Part shown: positions 46,552 through 55,962 of the stretch, one piece after another
Layout of the letters: every line of letters begins with the position of its first letter
Position numbering within the stretch: position 1 is the stretch's first letter
From: DATFDN01 sp963767645
GTDB taxonomy: Bacteria > Pseudomonadota > Alphaproteobacteria > Acetobacterales > Acetobacteraceae
NCBI GenBank assembly: GCA_963767645.1
Contig: CAVYEW010000011.1
Coordinates: forward strand, 62,001 to 126,000
Length of the DNA: 64,000 nucleotides
Direction of reading: 5' to 3'
Program-made: the position numbers and the translations under genes
The notes under the pieces: model-generated
What the model saw: only the letters and a program-made list of their open reading frames with translations
Databases searched by the model: none
Told to the model about the DNA's origin: nothing

Positions 46552-47908
46552 TCAGGCCCGCTTGCCGCCGCCGGCCCCGCACGTGCCGGTCTTGACGTTG
46601 AAGGCGCCGCAACTCAGCGGCTTGCGCCAGTCGCCGATCAGATCCTTCGTCTCGGCGACGTAGGGCGACCACTCTTGCGCCACCACCAGGCCTGGCGTCT
46701 GCGAGACGACGTTGAACTGCCCGTCGTCCTGGATCTCGCCGATCAGCACGGGCTTGGTGAGGTGGTGATTCGGCATCATCGCCGCGTAGCCGCCGGTCAG
46801 GTTCGGCACCGAGACCCCGATCATCGCGTCGATGACCGCGTCAGGCGCGGTGGTGCCGGCCTTCTCCACCGCCTTCACCCACATGTTGAAGCCGATGTAG
46901 TGCGCCTCCATCGGGTCGTTGGTGGTGCGCTTCGGGTTCTTGATGAACTTGTGCCAGCTGTCGATGAAGTCCTTGTTCTCCGGCGTGTCCACGCTTTCAA
47001 AATAGTTCCAGGCAGCGAGATGCCCGACCAGCGGCTTGGTGTCCATGCCGGCCAGCTCCTCCTCGCCGACGCTGAACGCCACCACGGGAATATCCGTCGC
47101 CTTGACGCCCTGGTTGCCGAGCTCCTTGTAGAACGGCACGTTGGCGTCGCCATTGATGGTGGACACGACGGCGGTCTTCTTGCCCGACGAGCCGAAGGAC
47201 TTGATCTGTGCGACGATGTTCTGCCAGTCGGAGAAGCCGAAGGGCGTATAGTTTATCATGATCTCGGCGGGAGCGACGCCCTTGAGCTTCAGGTACGCCT
47301 CCAGGATCTGGTTCGTGGTGCGCGGATAGACGTAGTCGGTGCCGGCAAGCACCCAGCGCTGCACCTTCTCCTCGCGCATGAGATAATCCACGGCCGGGAT
47401 CGCCTGCTGGTTCGGCGCGGCGCCGGTGTAGAATACGTTGCGGCTGCATTCCTGGCCCTCGGTACTGGACCGGATAGTACAGGATGCCGTTCAGCTCCTC
47501 GAACACCGGCAGCACCGATTTCCGCGACACCGACGTCCAGCACCCGAACACGGCGGCGACCTTGTCGACGCTGAGCAGCGCCCGCGCCTTCTCGGCGAAC
47601 AGCGGCCAATTGGAGGCGGGATCGACCACCACCGGCTCCAGCTTGCGGCCGAGCAGCCCACCCTTGGCGTTCTGCTGGGCGATCAGCATCAGCATGACGT
47701 CCTTCAGCGTCGTCTCGCTGATCGCCATCGTGCCGGAAAGCGAGTGCAGGATGCCGACCTTGATCGGCGTGCCGGCATCCGGAGTGGGGGCGGCGGACGC
47801 GGCGGGCACTGTTCCGGGCAGGGCCCGCAAGCCCGTCGCCGCCGCGGCCAGACCGGCCCCGAGCAGGCCGAGACTTCTGCGGCCGAAGGCGATCCGTTCT
47901 GACGTCAT
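46552..47908 (-). pseudogene. urtA: Urea ABC transporter substrate-binding protein UrtA, frameshifted
   Basis: Periplasmic urea-binding protein, first gene of the cluster. A Tat-like leader (RRSLGLLGAGLAAA) precedes IKVGILHSLSGTMAISETTLKDVMLMLIAQQN. The frame breaks after NGILYYPVQY: EGQECSRNVFYTGAAPNQQ continues in another frame up to DYLMREEKVQRWVLAGTDYVYPRTTNQ and the C-terminus. One extra base at about 47461 explains it; the corrected length is 451 residues. GGGGGACA precedes the start. A sigma54-type promoter lies upstream. Confidence 0.92.
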
Positions 47909-47967
47909 CCGAAATGTCCCCCGAACGTCGATTGGGCGCGCCGGAGTTGGCCGCGCACGAACTCAGG

Positions 47968-47983
47968 AGCACGTAGCGTGCCA
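47968..47983 (-). promoter_or_regulatory. Candidate sigma54 (RpoN) promoter of the urt-ure cluster
   Basis: On the minus strand, TGGCACGCTACGTGCT matches the sigma54 consensus TGGCAC-N5-TTGCW except for one base, with the required GG-N10-GC spacing (GG at 47982-47981, GC at 47970-47969). Transcription would start about 12 nt downstream, roughly 50 nt before the urtA ATG. A GGCACC half-site resembling an NtrC box lies some 140 nt upstream (48100-48110), a weak match. Urea uptake genes are known targets of nitrogen control. Confidence 0.75.
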
Positions 47984-48136
47984 AGATCAACAGCGAGCGA
48001 AGTCACCGGCGAAATGGTTGGAAGCCACAATCCGAGGCAGGATCGCTCCATCAACGCCTAGAAAGTAGGCAGATGTGCGGCCGACAGCCGGGCGCCGCAC
48101 GGTGCCCCGGAATCTATCGGTTCGGCGTGAAAGCCT

Positions 48137-49678
48137 CTATCTGGTGCGGGCGAGGATGCGGCCGTGCTCGCGCAGGAAGTCCAGCAGGCAGGCAAACAGC
48201 GCCTGATCGGCGATAACGCGCGGCACTTTGTGCTGCCCTCCCTCCATCCCGCGCTGGCGCATCCAGGCCGCGAAACTGCCGGCACTGACGGCCGTGACCT
48301 CGGGCGCACGCATACCGGGGCGGTGATCGCGATAATCGGCATTCTCGTCCGCGAGCGCTCGATCGAGCGCCTCGGCGAACTCGGCGGTGTCCGCCTGATC
48401 GAGCGGCGAGGTGAACTCCACGACGAAGCCATGGCCGCCCCGCTCCTGCGGCCGTGTCGGGTAAAGCGCGGCCACCGTATATTCGGTCGCCTGCCGGGCG
48501 ACCTGACGTGCCGCCTGCTGGATCGCCGCCTCAAGCTCCTCGGCGATCAGGTGTTCGCCGAACGCCGAAAGCGTGTAGGAAAGCCGTCCGGTAATCAGCA
48601 CGCGGGGCGGGCGGCGGGAAACGAAGCGCACCGTATCGCCAAGCACATAGGCAAACAGCCCGGCAGAGCTGGACAGCACCACGGCATAATTCACGCCGCA
48701 TTCGACGTTCGCCAGCCAGTGGCGGGTTGGCTCCGGCGCGTCGATCTCCTCCGCCGGCACGAACTCGAAAAACAAGCCATTATCGGTGAGCAGGCGGAGA
48801 CCCTCGCCGTAGGCGCGATCGGCGATGGCAAGGAATCCCTCGCTGGCCGGGTACACCTCCCGCATATCCACGCGGCTGTTCAAGAAAGTCGCCTCGAACT
48901 GCGGCCGATACGGAGCGAAATTGATCCCGCCATGGACGAACAGCTCCAGCTTGGGATACCAGCTCGTGCTGCGCGCCGGCCGATCCGGCCGCAATGCGGC
49001 GAGCTTGGCGAAGAACTGCAACACCCAGCTCGGCGTGCCGCTGAGGCTGCGGATGTCCGCCGTCAGCGACAAGGGAGCGAGACGGTCGAGCTTTCGCTCC
49101 CAATCCGCGATCAACGCCAGCCGGTGCGGGGGGAAATAGCGGCGGCGAGCCCACCAAGGCACCTCATTGGCGGCAATTCCGCTGAGATCGCCGCTGTGAA
49201 TGCCGGGCGCCCGACGCACCAGGTCCGTGCTGCCGCCGAGCATGAAGCTGCGGCCCGCAAGCACGCGGCTGTCCGGCCGCGCGGCGAGGTGGTGCGTAAG
49301 GACGTCGAGCGCGGCACGGCGGTTCGCCGCGACCATGTGGCGCGAGACCGGGATGTACTTCGTGGTTCCAGTAGTCGTCCCGGACGTTGCCGCAAAATAT
49401 GGAATTGTGCCAGGCCAGCTCACGTCCGTGAGCCGGGGGAAGGACGGTTGCCACCATTCGCGCCAGAAATCTTCATAGCGGCGCAATCTCACGCGCGATT
49501 GGAATGCCGCCACACTGTCAATGCGGTCGAAGCCGTGGACTCGCCCGAACCTCGTGCGGCGTGCGCCGCGAACGAGGCGAAGCAGTTGCCGCTGCTGCTC
49601 GGAGGCAACGTCGAGCGCGGCGAGACGACGACCGCGCCAGCTTGCATAGGCACGCAGCACCGGCGTGGCGTCGATCAT
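48137..49678 (-). CDS. GH3 family acyl-adenylating enzyme (auxin-responsive GH3-like)
   Basis: A 513-residue member of the GH3 superfamily, ATP-dependent enzymes that adenylate a carboxylic acid and, in plants, join it to amino acids. The ATP-binding P-loop-like motif is AATSGTTTGTTKYIPVS, with YPASEGFLAIAD, LFAYVLGDTVRFVSRRPPRVLITGRLSYTLSAFGEHL and GQHKVPRV as characteristic GH3 segments. The start at 49678 lies 2 nt from the stop of the acylase gene. The bacterial function is not established; conjugation of a lipid or siderophore precursor is possible. Confidence 0.85.
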   Translation of the reverse strand: MIDATPVLRAYASWRGRRLAALDVASEQQRQLLRLVRGARRTRFGRVHGFDRIDSVAAFQSRVRLRRYEDFWREWWQPSFPRLTDVSWPGTIPYFAATSGTTTGTTKYIPVSRHMVAANRRAALDVLTHHLAARPDSRVLAGRSFMLGGSTDLVRRAPGIHSGDLSGIAANEVPWWARRRYFPPHRLALIADWERKLDRLAPLSLTADIRSLSGTPSWVLQFFAKLAALRPDRPARSTSWYPKLELFVHGGINFAPYRPQFEATFLNSRVDMREVYPASEGFLAIADRAYGEGLRLLTDNGLFFEFVPAEEIDAPEPTRHWLANVECGVNYAVVLSSSAGLFAYVLGDTVRFVSRRPPRVLITGRLSYTLSAFGEHLIAEELEAAIQQAARQVARQATEYTVAALYPTRPQERGGHGFVVEFTSPLDQADTAEFAEALDRALADENADYRDHRPGMRAPEVTAVSAGSFAAWMRQRGMEGGQHKVPRVIADQALFACLLDFLREHGRILARTR

Positions 49679-49679
49679 G

Positions 49680-51878
49680 TCACGGCCGGAGCTCGGTGCG
49701 GCGGCGGAACTCGGCCCGCACCGTTTTCGGCCGGAGCGGTACGCGAATATAGGACCCCTCGCGCCATAGGCGCGTCTGATCGAACAAGGTGGTGCTGCCG
49801 AGCCAGCCATCCTGTCCGCCGAGCAGCGTGAACCAGTTCGCGTCCATGTCGGACAGGTCGGAAATGTGACGGGCCGTGCTTGCCAGCCTTGCGCGATGCC
49901 GCTGATCGGTGGGCGGGTGCGCCGTCTTCATCAGCGTGTCGCTGCCGCCATCGGCGGCCCACTCGCCGAAGCGATACTTCCGACCCAGGATCGGGAGTGA
50001 AGCCAGGACATGGCGCGGCTCCAGGCGGTGCATCCCACCCCAGGTGCGATACCGCCGGACCCCACGCAGCACGCGCGGCGTCGCGTAGGCGATCGCGCGG
50101 CTGGCGACGGGTTGCCGAAGGAGCTCCATATCGCGAAACAGCAATTCACGAGTATTCCAGGTCGCGGAGTAGAGTCGCAGCAGACGTTTGCCATGTAATG
50201 CAATCCCGACATGGAACAGCAGCAATTCGAACACGAGGGGAGCGGCGGAGTCCGCCTGATAGCTGCCGTCCCAATCGGTAAGAATATCCGCAAGCTGATG
50301 CGCGTCATCCCGGCACTGGCTCCGCAGCTGCGTTGCCAGCCAATCTCGCGCCGGCAACGCAGTCGGCAGAAGGACGTCCTGCTGGAGCGCGGCGAGCTGC
50401 GCGAAACCGATGGATACCGCGTCCCGCAGCGCCTGGTGCTGCCGTCTGATTCGATGAGGGGAGGAGAAGAAATAGCCGATCAGGACGTCAGCCGGTGGCG
50501 GCCGGTCATTGGCCGAGGCTACGAACCCGTCCCGAGGATCAAAGACCGCCGGCAGGTCCCGGCCCCGTACAATCCTGTCCCAGTTTCGCGCGGCGGAGCG
50601 CGGCAGCACCGGCGCATCGGACGGCACGGCGGGCCGGTGTGGCAAATGGACTGCCATGGCCTTGCCGATATGCCCGGCCGCATCGGCATACACCATATTC
50701 TGCCCAGGCACTGCGATCAGGTCCAGCGCGGCCCGGAAGGATGTCCAGTCCCGCGCCCGGTTTATGGCGAGCAGCGCCGTAAGTTCATCGCTTGATTGAT
50801 GGCCTATCCAGCGCAACGCGGTGCGACCTCTCCCGGACCGCAGCGATTTCAGATCGGATACGATCGGTCCCCACTCGGTCTCGCGCACGATGGTGTCGTG
50901 GTGGCCCCAGAAGCGGACCCGTAAGCGCTCGCGGCGCTCAACGATCGCGCTCGCGGGCAGGTCCGACACATCGAACAGGTCGCTGCTGGCGGCGTGCAGG
51001 TTGGTCCCGCCCCACGCAATCCACGGATTGCGGCCGAGCAGGAAAGCCGGGACGCCTGGCACCGTCAGGCCGACAGCGTGGAAGGACGGGGAACGATAGC
51101 CAGCGATGAAAAACAAGTTCGGCAGCAGCGGCGGAAGGTGCGTGTCGCTGGCGATCCAAGCGCCCCCAGACTGGCTGCGTGCCGGCGCCACCGCCCAGGA
51201 GTTGCTGCCCAGCCGCGTGAAGCGCATCAGCAGGCGTCCCGGCAGGCGAGCGGTTTGCTGGACTCCTCCGAGATCAAGGGAGGCCCCCGTAACGAGCAGG
51301 CGCCGCCATAAAGCCGCCACCTTGCTGCGATTCGCGTGAGGCAGCAAGGCGAGCCATACCTGCCAAGTGACATCGGATGCGGCAAGACGGACGATGGCGA
51401 GCACGTCGGCGAGTTCCCACCTTCGCCGAACAAGGCCAAGCAAACGGAACTCGGGCGGCAGGACCGGCAGGTGCGCGACCGCGTGATTGATGCCGGCGAC
51501 GAACGCCTCGGTCCAGGCGCGGGTCTCGGCGGGCATCGCGTTGATGATCGCCGGAACGGCCCGGGCAAGGTCCAGCGTACACAGTACCCGGTCCATGCCG
51601 ACCCCGAACGGGCCTACCAGCTCCGATACCCGCCCCCGTGCCACATGACGCATCAGTTCCAGCTGCGTCCAGCGCAGATGCACGTGGAGAAGACCAAGCG
51701 TAACCGCGAGGTCGTGGTCGGTTTGCGCCTCAATGAACGGAACTTGGTGGTCATCCCAATGCACCGTGACGGCCTGCCGCAGCGGCAGGCCGTCCCGCGG
51801 CAGGGCCGCGAGACGCTCGGCTAGATTGATTTCGTGGTGTCTCGGTCCGAAAATCCGGGTGACTCCCAGGACGTCCAT
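49680..51878 (-). CDS. Penicillin acylase family protein (Ntn hydrolase)
   Basis: A 732-residue protein of the penicillin/cephalosporin/AHL-acylase family, which cleaves amide bonds after self-processing. The beta-chain nucleophile Ser is expected in LGSNSWAVAPARSQSG, and the alpha chain has VTVHWDDHQVPFIEAQTDHDLAVTLGLLHVHLRW with the family's N-terminal signature. Later regions include NLFFIAGYRSPSFHAVGLTVPGVPAFLLGRNPWIAWGGTN. Unlike most relatives it shows no signal peptide. A GTG at 51923 is an alternative start. It is 1 nt upstream of the GH3-like gene, so the pair is probably one operon. Confidence 0.85.
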   Translation of the reverse strand: MDVLGVTRIFGPRHHEINLAERLAALPRDGLPLRQAVTVHWDDHQVPFIEAQTDHDLAVTLGLLHVHLRWTQLELMRHVARGRVSELVGPFGVGMDRVLCTLDLARAVPAIINAMPAETRAWTEAFVAGINHAVAHLPVLPPEFRLLGLVRRRWELADVLAIVRLAASDVTWQVWLALLPHANRSKVAALWRRLLVTGASLDLGGVQQTARLPGRLLMRFTRLGSNSWAVAPARSQSGGAWIASDTHLPPLLPNLFFIAGYRSPSFHAVGLTVPGVPAFLLGRNPWIAWGGTNLHAASSDLFDVSDLPASAIVERRERLRVRFWGHHDTIVRETEWGPIVSDLKSLRSGRGRTALRWIGHQSSDELTALLAINRARDWTSFRAALDLIAVPGQNMVYADAAGHIGKAMAVHLPHRPAVPSDAPVLPRSAARNWDRIVRGRDLPAVFDPRDGFVASANDRPPPADVLIGYFFSSPHRIRRQHQALRDAVSIGFAQLAALQQDVLLPTALPARDWLATQLRSQCRDDAHQLADILTDWDGSYQADSAAPLVFELLLFHVGIALHGKRLLRLYSATWNTRELLFRDMELLRQPVASRAIAYATPRVLRGVRRYRTWGGMHRLEPRHVLASLPILGRKYRFGEWAADGGSDTLMKTAHPPTDQRHRARLASTARHISDLSDMDANWFTLLGGQDGWLGSTTLFDQTRLWREGSYIRVPLRPKTVRAEFRRRTELRP

Positions 51879-52053
51879 CGACCTTTCATCCTGCGGGCTC
51901 CGGCCGCAAATTATGCCAAGCACGCTTCCCCAGCATTCAAGATGCGGTGGAAGCGTGCTGCCGAAGCCCCTGCCTCCATCTGTGGCCGGAGCAGGGGTCG
52001 TTCGTCAGACACCGAGGTGGAGCCGTATGCCGGAATGCCGAGCGTACGGCCGG

Positions 52054-52974
52054 TCACTCCACGAGTTGCGCTGCCCGCGACAACTTTGGAACGGACTCGA
52101 CAAGAATGCTTTTGAACGCGATCCACAACGGAAGGACGCGGTCATCCGGGGCCAGATGGCAACTCAGGGCGCCGTGCCCCTGTTCTGGATTGCTGTCGAA
52201 TCGTATATGCTCATCCAGAAAGTGCTTGAACGCTTGAAGGGCTTCCCCATCCCAATATCTCGACCGCAAAAAGGCCCGAAATACTTTCTCGAGGCCGCCG
52301 TCCTCATAACTCGCGATACTGAGCGCTCTTGTAGCGGGATCAATGTTGCGAACGATACGTAGATAATCGCTGCCCAGGCCTTCCAAGCGGGCCCGCCTTT
52401 CTCCTCTAATGGTTGTAAGCTGAAGTAACCTTCTCATGAACTCGTCATGGTTCATCTTCTCGCCACGAGCCGCAACTCCCGGCCATGGCGACAAGTTATC
52501 GGTATCACATTCTTCCCGCTCGAGCTGGATCAGGTTCTGATCGTCAGGATACAGCGTGCGCGCGATTTGCAGGTTCTCACGAAATTGAACAGAAAAGAAG
52601 TAATAGGCCCAAGCTACTTCTAGGAGCTCATCCTCGCTGATTTCCTCCCATCTCAGATGAGAGATTTCGTCGATTACCGCTTCCAATTCGAGTTGTCCAA
52701 ACGGTCTCACTGCTGATCTCCCGAACCCGCCCAAGGGCCCTATTTGGGACAGCGTAACGCTTGACAGTCGAAACTCCAACAACTCTGAACGCTGGCGAAG
52801 CGGTCTGATGGAAATGTGATCTAAAGACTTCCGATACCGCTCAATCTCTAGACCAGAGGTTCGCCCGGCACAGGAGCGCCATGCCCGATGTTGGGCGGCG
52901 GTGTGCTGGCTTCGGGCCTGATCGTCGCTGAGGTCGCGAGAACTTTGAGCGGTGGCGGAGAGGGTGACCGCCAT
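52054..52974 (-). CDS. Hypothetical protein, possible heme-oxygenase-like fold
   Basis: A 306-residue open frame. The central and C-terminal parts look folded: EEISEDELLEVAWAYYFFSVQFRENLQIARTLYP, GLGSDYLRIVRNIDPATRALSIASYEDGGLEKVF, and ALQAFKHFLDEHIRFD followed by EQGHG. The last, with its E/H/D pattern, resembles helical heme-oxygenase-like diiron proteins, but this is weak. The first 50 residues are low-complexity, and no ribosome site precedes the ATG, so the true start may be later. Its base composition is lower in GC than its neighbours. It lies just before the integrase. Confidence 0.55.
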   Translation of the reverse strand: MAVTLSATAQSSRDLSDDQARSQHTAAQHRAWRSCAGRTSGLEIERYRKSLDHISIRPLRQRSELLEFRLSSVTLSQIGPLGGFGRSAVRPFGQLELEAVIDEISHLRWEEISEDELLEVAWAYYFFSVQFRENLQIARTLYPDDQNLIQLEREECDTDNLSPWPGVAARGEKMNHDEFMRRLLQLTTIRGERRARLEGLGSDYLRIVRNIDPATRALSIASYEDGGLEKVFRAFLRSRYWDGEALQAFKHFLDEHIRFDSNPEQGHGALSCHLAPDDRVLPLWIAFKSILVESVPKLSRAAQLVE

Positions 52975-53085
52975 ACTGTCATCTGTCGGGGTCTAGACGG
53001 CTCTCTCATATTTCCTGATCGCCGTTGCTTAGGCAGCTTTCATTCCACACACGTCCATTTCAATCCACCTCAAGCGCAACGGTCC

Positions 53086-53108
53086 TTGGGGGTAGGATTG
53101 GGGGTAGG
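53086..53108 (+). repeat. Tandem 11-bp direct repeat before the integrase gene
   Basis: TTGGGGGTAGG occurs twice (53086-53096 and 53098-53108) with one base between, 31 nt before the integrase start. Such repeats before tyrosine-integrase genes can be arm-type binding sites or part of an attachment site. No flanking tRNA gene was recognised. Confidence 0.5.
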
Positions 53109-53139
53109 CTACAGTCCTCCGCATGAGCGGAGGGAGCGG

Positions 53140-54459
53140 ATGGCGCAAGCGGGGGCGAGGCTCACGGCACGGGCGGCGGCGGCCGCCAGGCACCCCGGTG
53201 CGCCGGCCCGGCCGATCCGCATCGGCGATGGCGGCGGCCTTTACCTTCAGATCGCTCCGGCCGGGAGCAAGTCGTGGCTGTTCCGCTTCACCCGGGCCGG
53301 CAAGGCCCGCGAGATGGGGCTGGGGCCGGCCGGCGAGCTCCCGAAGGGGCTGACGCTGGCCATGGCGCGCGCCGCCGCGGCGGAGGCGCGGGGGGTGTTG
53401 CAGCGCGGGCTGGACCCCATCGAGCACCGCGCGGCCGAGCTGCGCCAATCCGATGCGCAGCGCGCCACGGCGGCGGCGCACACCTTCCGCTCCGTTGCGG
53501 AGGACATGATCGGCGCCCGCGAGGCCGGCTGGCGCAATGCCAAGCACCGGCAGCAATGGCGCAACAGCCTCGCCACCTACGCCTACCCGGTGATCGGGGA
53601 CCTGCCGATCTCAGAGGTGGGCGCGGCGGAGGTGCTGCGCGTGCTGCGACCGATCTGGACCGCCAAGCCCGAGACGGCCTCGCGCCTGCGCGGGCGGATC
53701 GAGCGCGTGCTCGCCTACGCCAAGGCGTTGCGGTTGCGAGAGGGCGAGAACCCGGCCGTGTGGCGGGGGCATCTGTCAGAAGCCTTGGCCTCGCCGCGCC
53801 GGATTGAAGGGAGGGCGCCAGGCCATCACGGAGCCCTGCCCTGGCAAGAGATGCCGCTGTTCATGGCGGACCTCCGCCGCCGGGACGCGATGGCGGCACG
53901 GGCCCTGGAGTTCGCCATCCTGACCGCGGCGCGGACAGGCGAGGTGCTGGGCGCCCGCTGGCGGGAGATGGACCTCGATAATGAGTTGTGGACGGCGCCG
54001 GCGGAGCGGATGAAGGCGAGGCGCGAGCATCGCGTCCCGCTGTCCCCGGCCGCCCTGGCGGTGCTGCAAGCGGTTCGTCCGCTCTCGACCGGGCCGGACA
54101 GCTTGGTGTTCCCTGGCAACCGGCGCGGGCAGTGTCTGTCGCAGATGGCGCTCTTGATGCTGCTGCGGCGGATGAACCCCACTTCGGAAGGCAGCCCCGC
54201 CCGCTGGCGGGATGCCCGCACCGGCGAGCCGATCACGGTGCACGGGTTCCGCTCCACCTTCCGCGACTGGTGCGGCGAGGCGACCCACCACGCGACGGGT
54301 CTTGCCGAAGCGGCGCTGGCCCATGTCAACAAGGACAAGACGGAAGCCGCCTACGCCCGCGGCGACCTGTTCGCCAAGCGCCGGGTGCTGATGGCCGATT
54401 GGGCTGCGTTCTGTTCCACTTCGCCAACCGACACCATGGCATTGCGAACGGGAAGCTGA
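53140..54459 (+). CDS. Tyrosine-type site-specific integrase (P4-like, DUF4102)
   Basis: A 439-residue integrase. The N-terminal arm-binding DUF4102 domain has IGDGGGLYLQIAPAGSKSWLFRFTRAGKAREMGLG and ARAEARGVL-like helices; the core-binding region is about residues 110-210; the catalytic domain shows the Arg in TAARTGEVLGARWREMDL, HGFRSTFRDW (His-x-x-Arg), LAHVNKDK and the nucleophile Tyr in EAAYARG. All catalytic residues are present, so it could be active. The ATG at 53140 follows GGAGGGAG. It marks the left end of the mobile element. Confidence 0.93.
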   Translation: MAQAGARLTARAAAAARHPGAPARPIRIGDGGGLYLQIAPAGSKSWLFRFTRAGKAREMGLGPAGELPKGLTLAMARAAAAEARGVLQRGLDPIEHRAAELRQSDAQRATAAAHTFRSVAEDMIGAREAGWRNAKHRQQWRNSLATYAYPVIGDLPISEVGAAEVLRVLRPIWTAKPETASRLRGRIERVLAYAKALRLREGENPAVWRGHLSEALASPRRIEGRAPGHHGALPWQEMPLFMADLRRRDAMAARALEFAILTAARTGEVLGARWREMDLDNELWTAPAERMKARREHRVPLSPAALAVLQAVRPLSTGPDSLVFPGNRRGQCLSQMALLMLLRRMNPTSEGSPARWRDARTGEPITVHGFRSTFRDWCGEATHHATGLAEAALAHVNKDKTEAAYARGDLFAKRRVLMADWAAFCSTSPTDTMALRTGS

Positions 54460-54744
54460 CGGCAGCTCTTCCCCATCGTCACTCATCCGGTCAGCTCATC
54501 GGCGGCTCGACGCCGAGCTGCTTCGGGCCCCTCAACAGGGATGAGTCAGCTCCCCAGAGCAATGCTACCGGCAACAGGCCAGCTGTGACGCGAGAGGCCG
54601 TGGTCACGCGCAACCTATTGGTGCGACTCCGTAGATGTGCTCGGGTAGACTCCAGAAGGCGGGGCTGAAAACTAGGCCACATGGTTCGGACTCCGAACAG
54701 ATGCTCGGTTGCCCTGCATTCAGCGAACTGACAGGGTGTTATAG

Positions 54745-55308
54745 ATGCAGAACAAATCTGACGCCAATTCTCCAGAAAATCCTGTTGACGACTTCCTGGA
54801 ACAGCTACGCGTCGGTTTCCGGACGACCAGAAATGGCCTGATGGTTTGGCGGGCAATTGCAGTTATTTTGACCAGAAGCGCGGCCCCTTGGGAGCCTCTA
54901 ACTGGTCGGGAGACGCTCCCAACTTGGATTTTGGATTACCTCCGCGGGTGCGCCATGTTCACGGCGCTGCTGAGCGCGGGAATAGATCCCCGCAAGGCAC
55001 TCGGGGATCAATCAGTCCGACTGACGAATGCAGATAAGATAGAGATAGCGTGCCAAACTTTCGGATTTTCTCGGCCGGGTTGGAATGCGTTTGCCGAAAT
55101 GTGTCAGCTCGACGAAATGTATGCTATGGAGAACCTATACAAGAGCCATCAAACTCGGGGCTCTACCGCATCGCAGGCAATGAACGAAGTTCTGGAAATG
55201 TCCTGCCTCGAAAATGAAAGGAGCGTGCGGAGACGATTTGCAGCGCGTCGAAACGTTTTTCGACCTGGACGGCACCGGAAGTCAGGATCGGACGGAACCT
55301 CGCCCTAG
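54745..55308 (+). CDS. Hypothetical protein in the mobile element
   Basis: A 187-residue product without recognised domains. It is mostly helical, with a polar N-terminus, TWILDYLRGCAMFTALLSAGIDPRKALG in the middle, and a basic C-terminus (RRRFAARRNVFRPGRHRK). Its codon use and composition are less GC-rich than the surrounding genes, which suggests foreign cargo. No ribosome site is obvious. Confidence 0.5.
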   Translation: MQNKSDANSPENPVDDFLEQLRVGFRTTRNGLMVWRAIAVILTRSAAPWEPLTGRETLPTWILDYLRGCAMFTALLSAGIDPRKALGDQSVRLTNADKIEIACQTFGFSRPGWNAFAEMCQLDEMYAMENLYKSHQTRGSTASQAMNEVLEMSCLENERSVRRRFAARRNVFRPGRHRKSGSDGTSP

Positions 55309-55400
55309 GTACCGTCCGGGCTAAACCCACCGCTTGGTTGTGCCATCACAGGGGACGCGATAAGAGTAGCTTAGGCACCGAACACGATTAGAGGTGCCGC

Positions 55401-55649
55401 GTGGAACTTTTGCAGGAGCGCGGCTCTTCCCGTCCCCGGCGCAAGCCCGAGTATCTTCCGGACGATCCGCTGCTGACCGCTGCCGAGGCCGCGGCAGAGC
55501 GGGGACAGGCAATCAGCACATTCTGGCGCGACGTGAAGGCCGGGCGGGTTCCGCCCGCCTACTACGTTTCGCCGCGTTGCCCGCGCTGGCGGCGCTCAGA
55601 GGTTCGCGCCGGCCTGGAAGCGTGCCGCCGACCGAGAGCCGCTGTCTAA
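55401..55649 (+). CDS. AlpA-like DNA-binding protein
   Basis: An 82-residue protein with a winged-helix motif of the AlpA/excisionase type: LLTAAEAAAERGQAISTFWRDVKAGRVPPAYYVSPRCPRWRRSEVRAGL. AlpA-like proteins switch on integrase or excision in P4-like elements. The start is GTG at 55401. The location after the integrase and before the primase gene fits that role. Confidence 0.75.
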   Translation: MELLQERGSSRPRRKPEYLPDDPLLTAAEAAAERGQAISTFWRDVKAGRVPPAYYVSPRCPRWRRSEVRAGLEACRRPRAAV

Positions 55650-55668
55650 AACACACAACCCGGACGCG

Positions 55669-55962
55669 GTGGTGCGACCGGGCTGTGGGATTGATAGGCG
55701 AGGGACAACGCCTTCTCTACAGCAGCGGCCACCGCCCGTCACGCCTTCCTGGAGCGATGACGTGGATTTTCCTTTCGACGATTTGGTGCCTGCCGGCTCG
55801 CGTTTCTTGCGCGTGTGCCGTTTGGTCGACCTCGCACCGACTTGTGGCGAGTCGCGCTCCACCGTGCGCTGGCGTGAGTGCGAGGCCAGGCGGGATGTGC
55901 TTCGCGCTGGCGCTATCGGCGGCGCGCTGGGGACGAGCCGAGCGATGGAGGCGGTGCGATGA
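55669..55962 (+). CDS. Small hypothetical protein of the element
   Basis: A 97-residue frame; an internal GTG near 55762 (MDFPFDDLVPAGSRFLRV) is an alternative start giving about 67 residues. The segment FLRVCRLVDLAPTCGESRSTVRWRECEAR may be a small helical DNA-binding unit, but nothing is certain. Its stop overlaps the primase start (ATGA), which supports it being translated. Confidence 0.4.
   Translation: MVRPGCGIDRRGTTPSLQQRPPPVTPSWSDDVDFPFDDLVPAGSRFLRVCRLVDLAPTCGESRSTVRWRECEARRDVLRAGAIGGALGTSRAMEAVR

Noticed and set aside
52975..53139. tRNA gene as attachment site next to the integrase
   Set aside because: No cloverleaf or conserved TTCGA/CCA end was found in this stretch.
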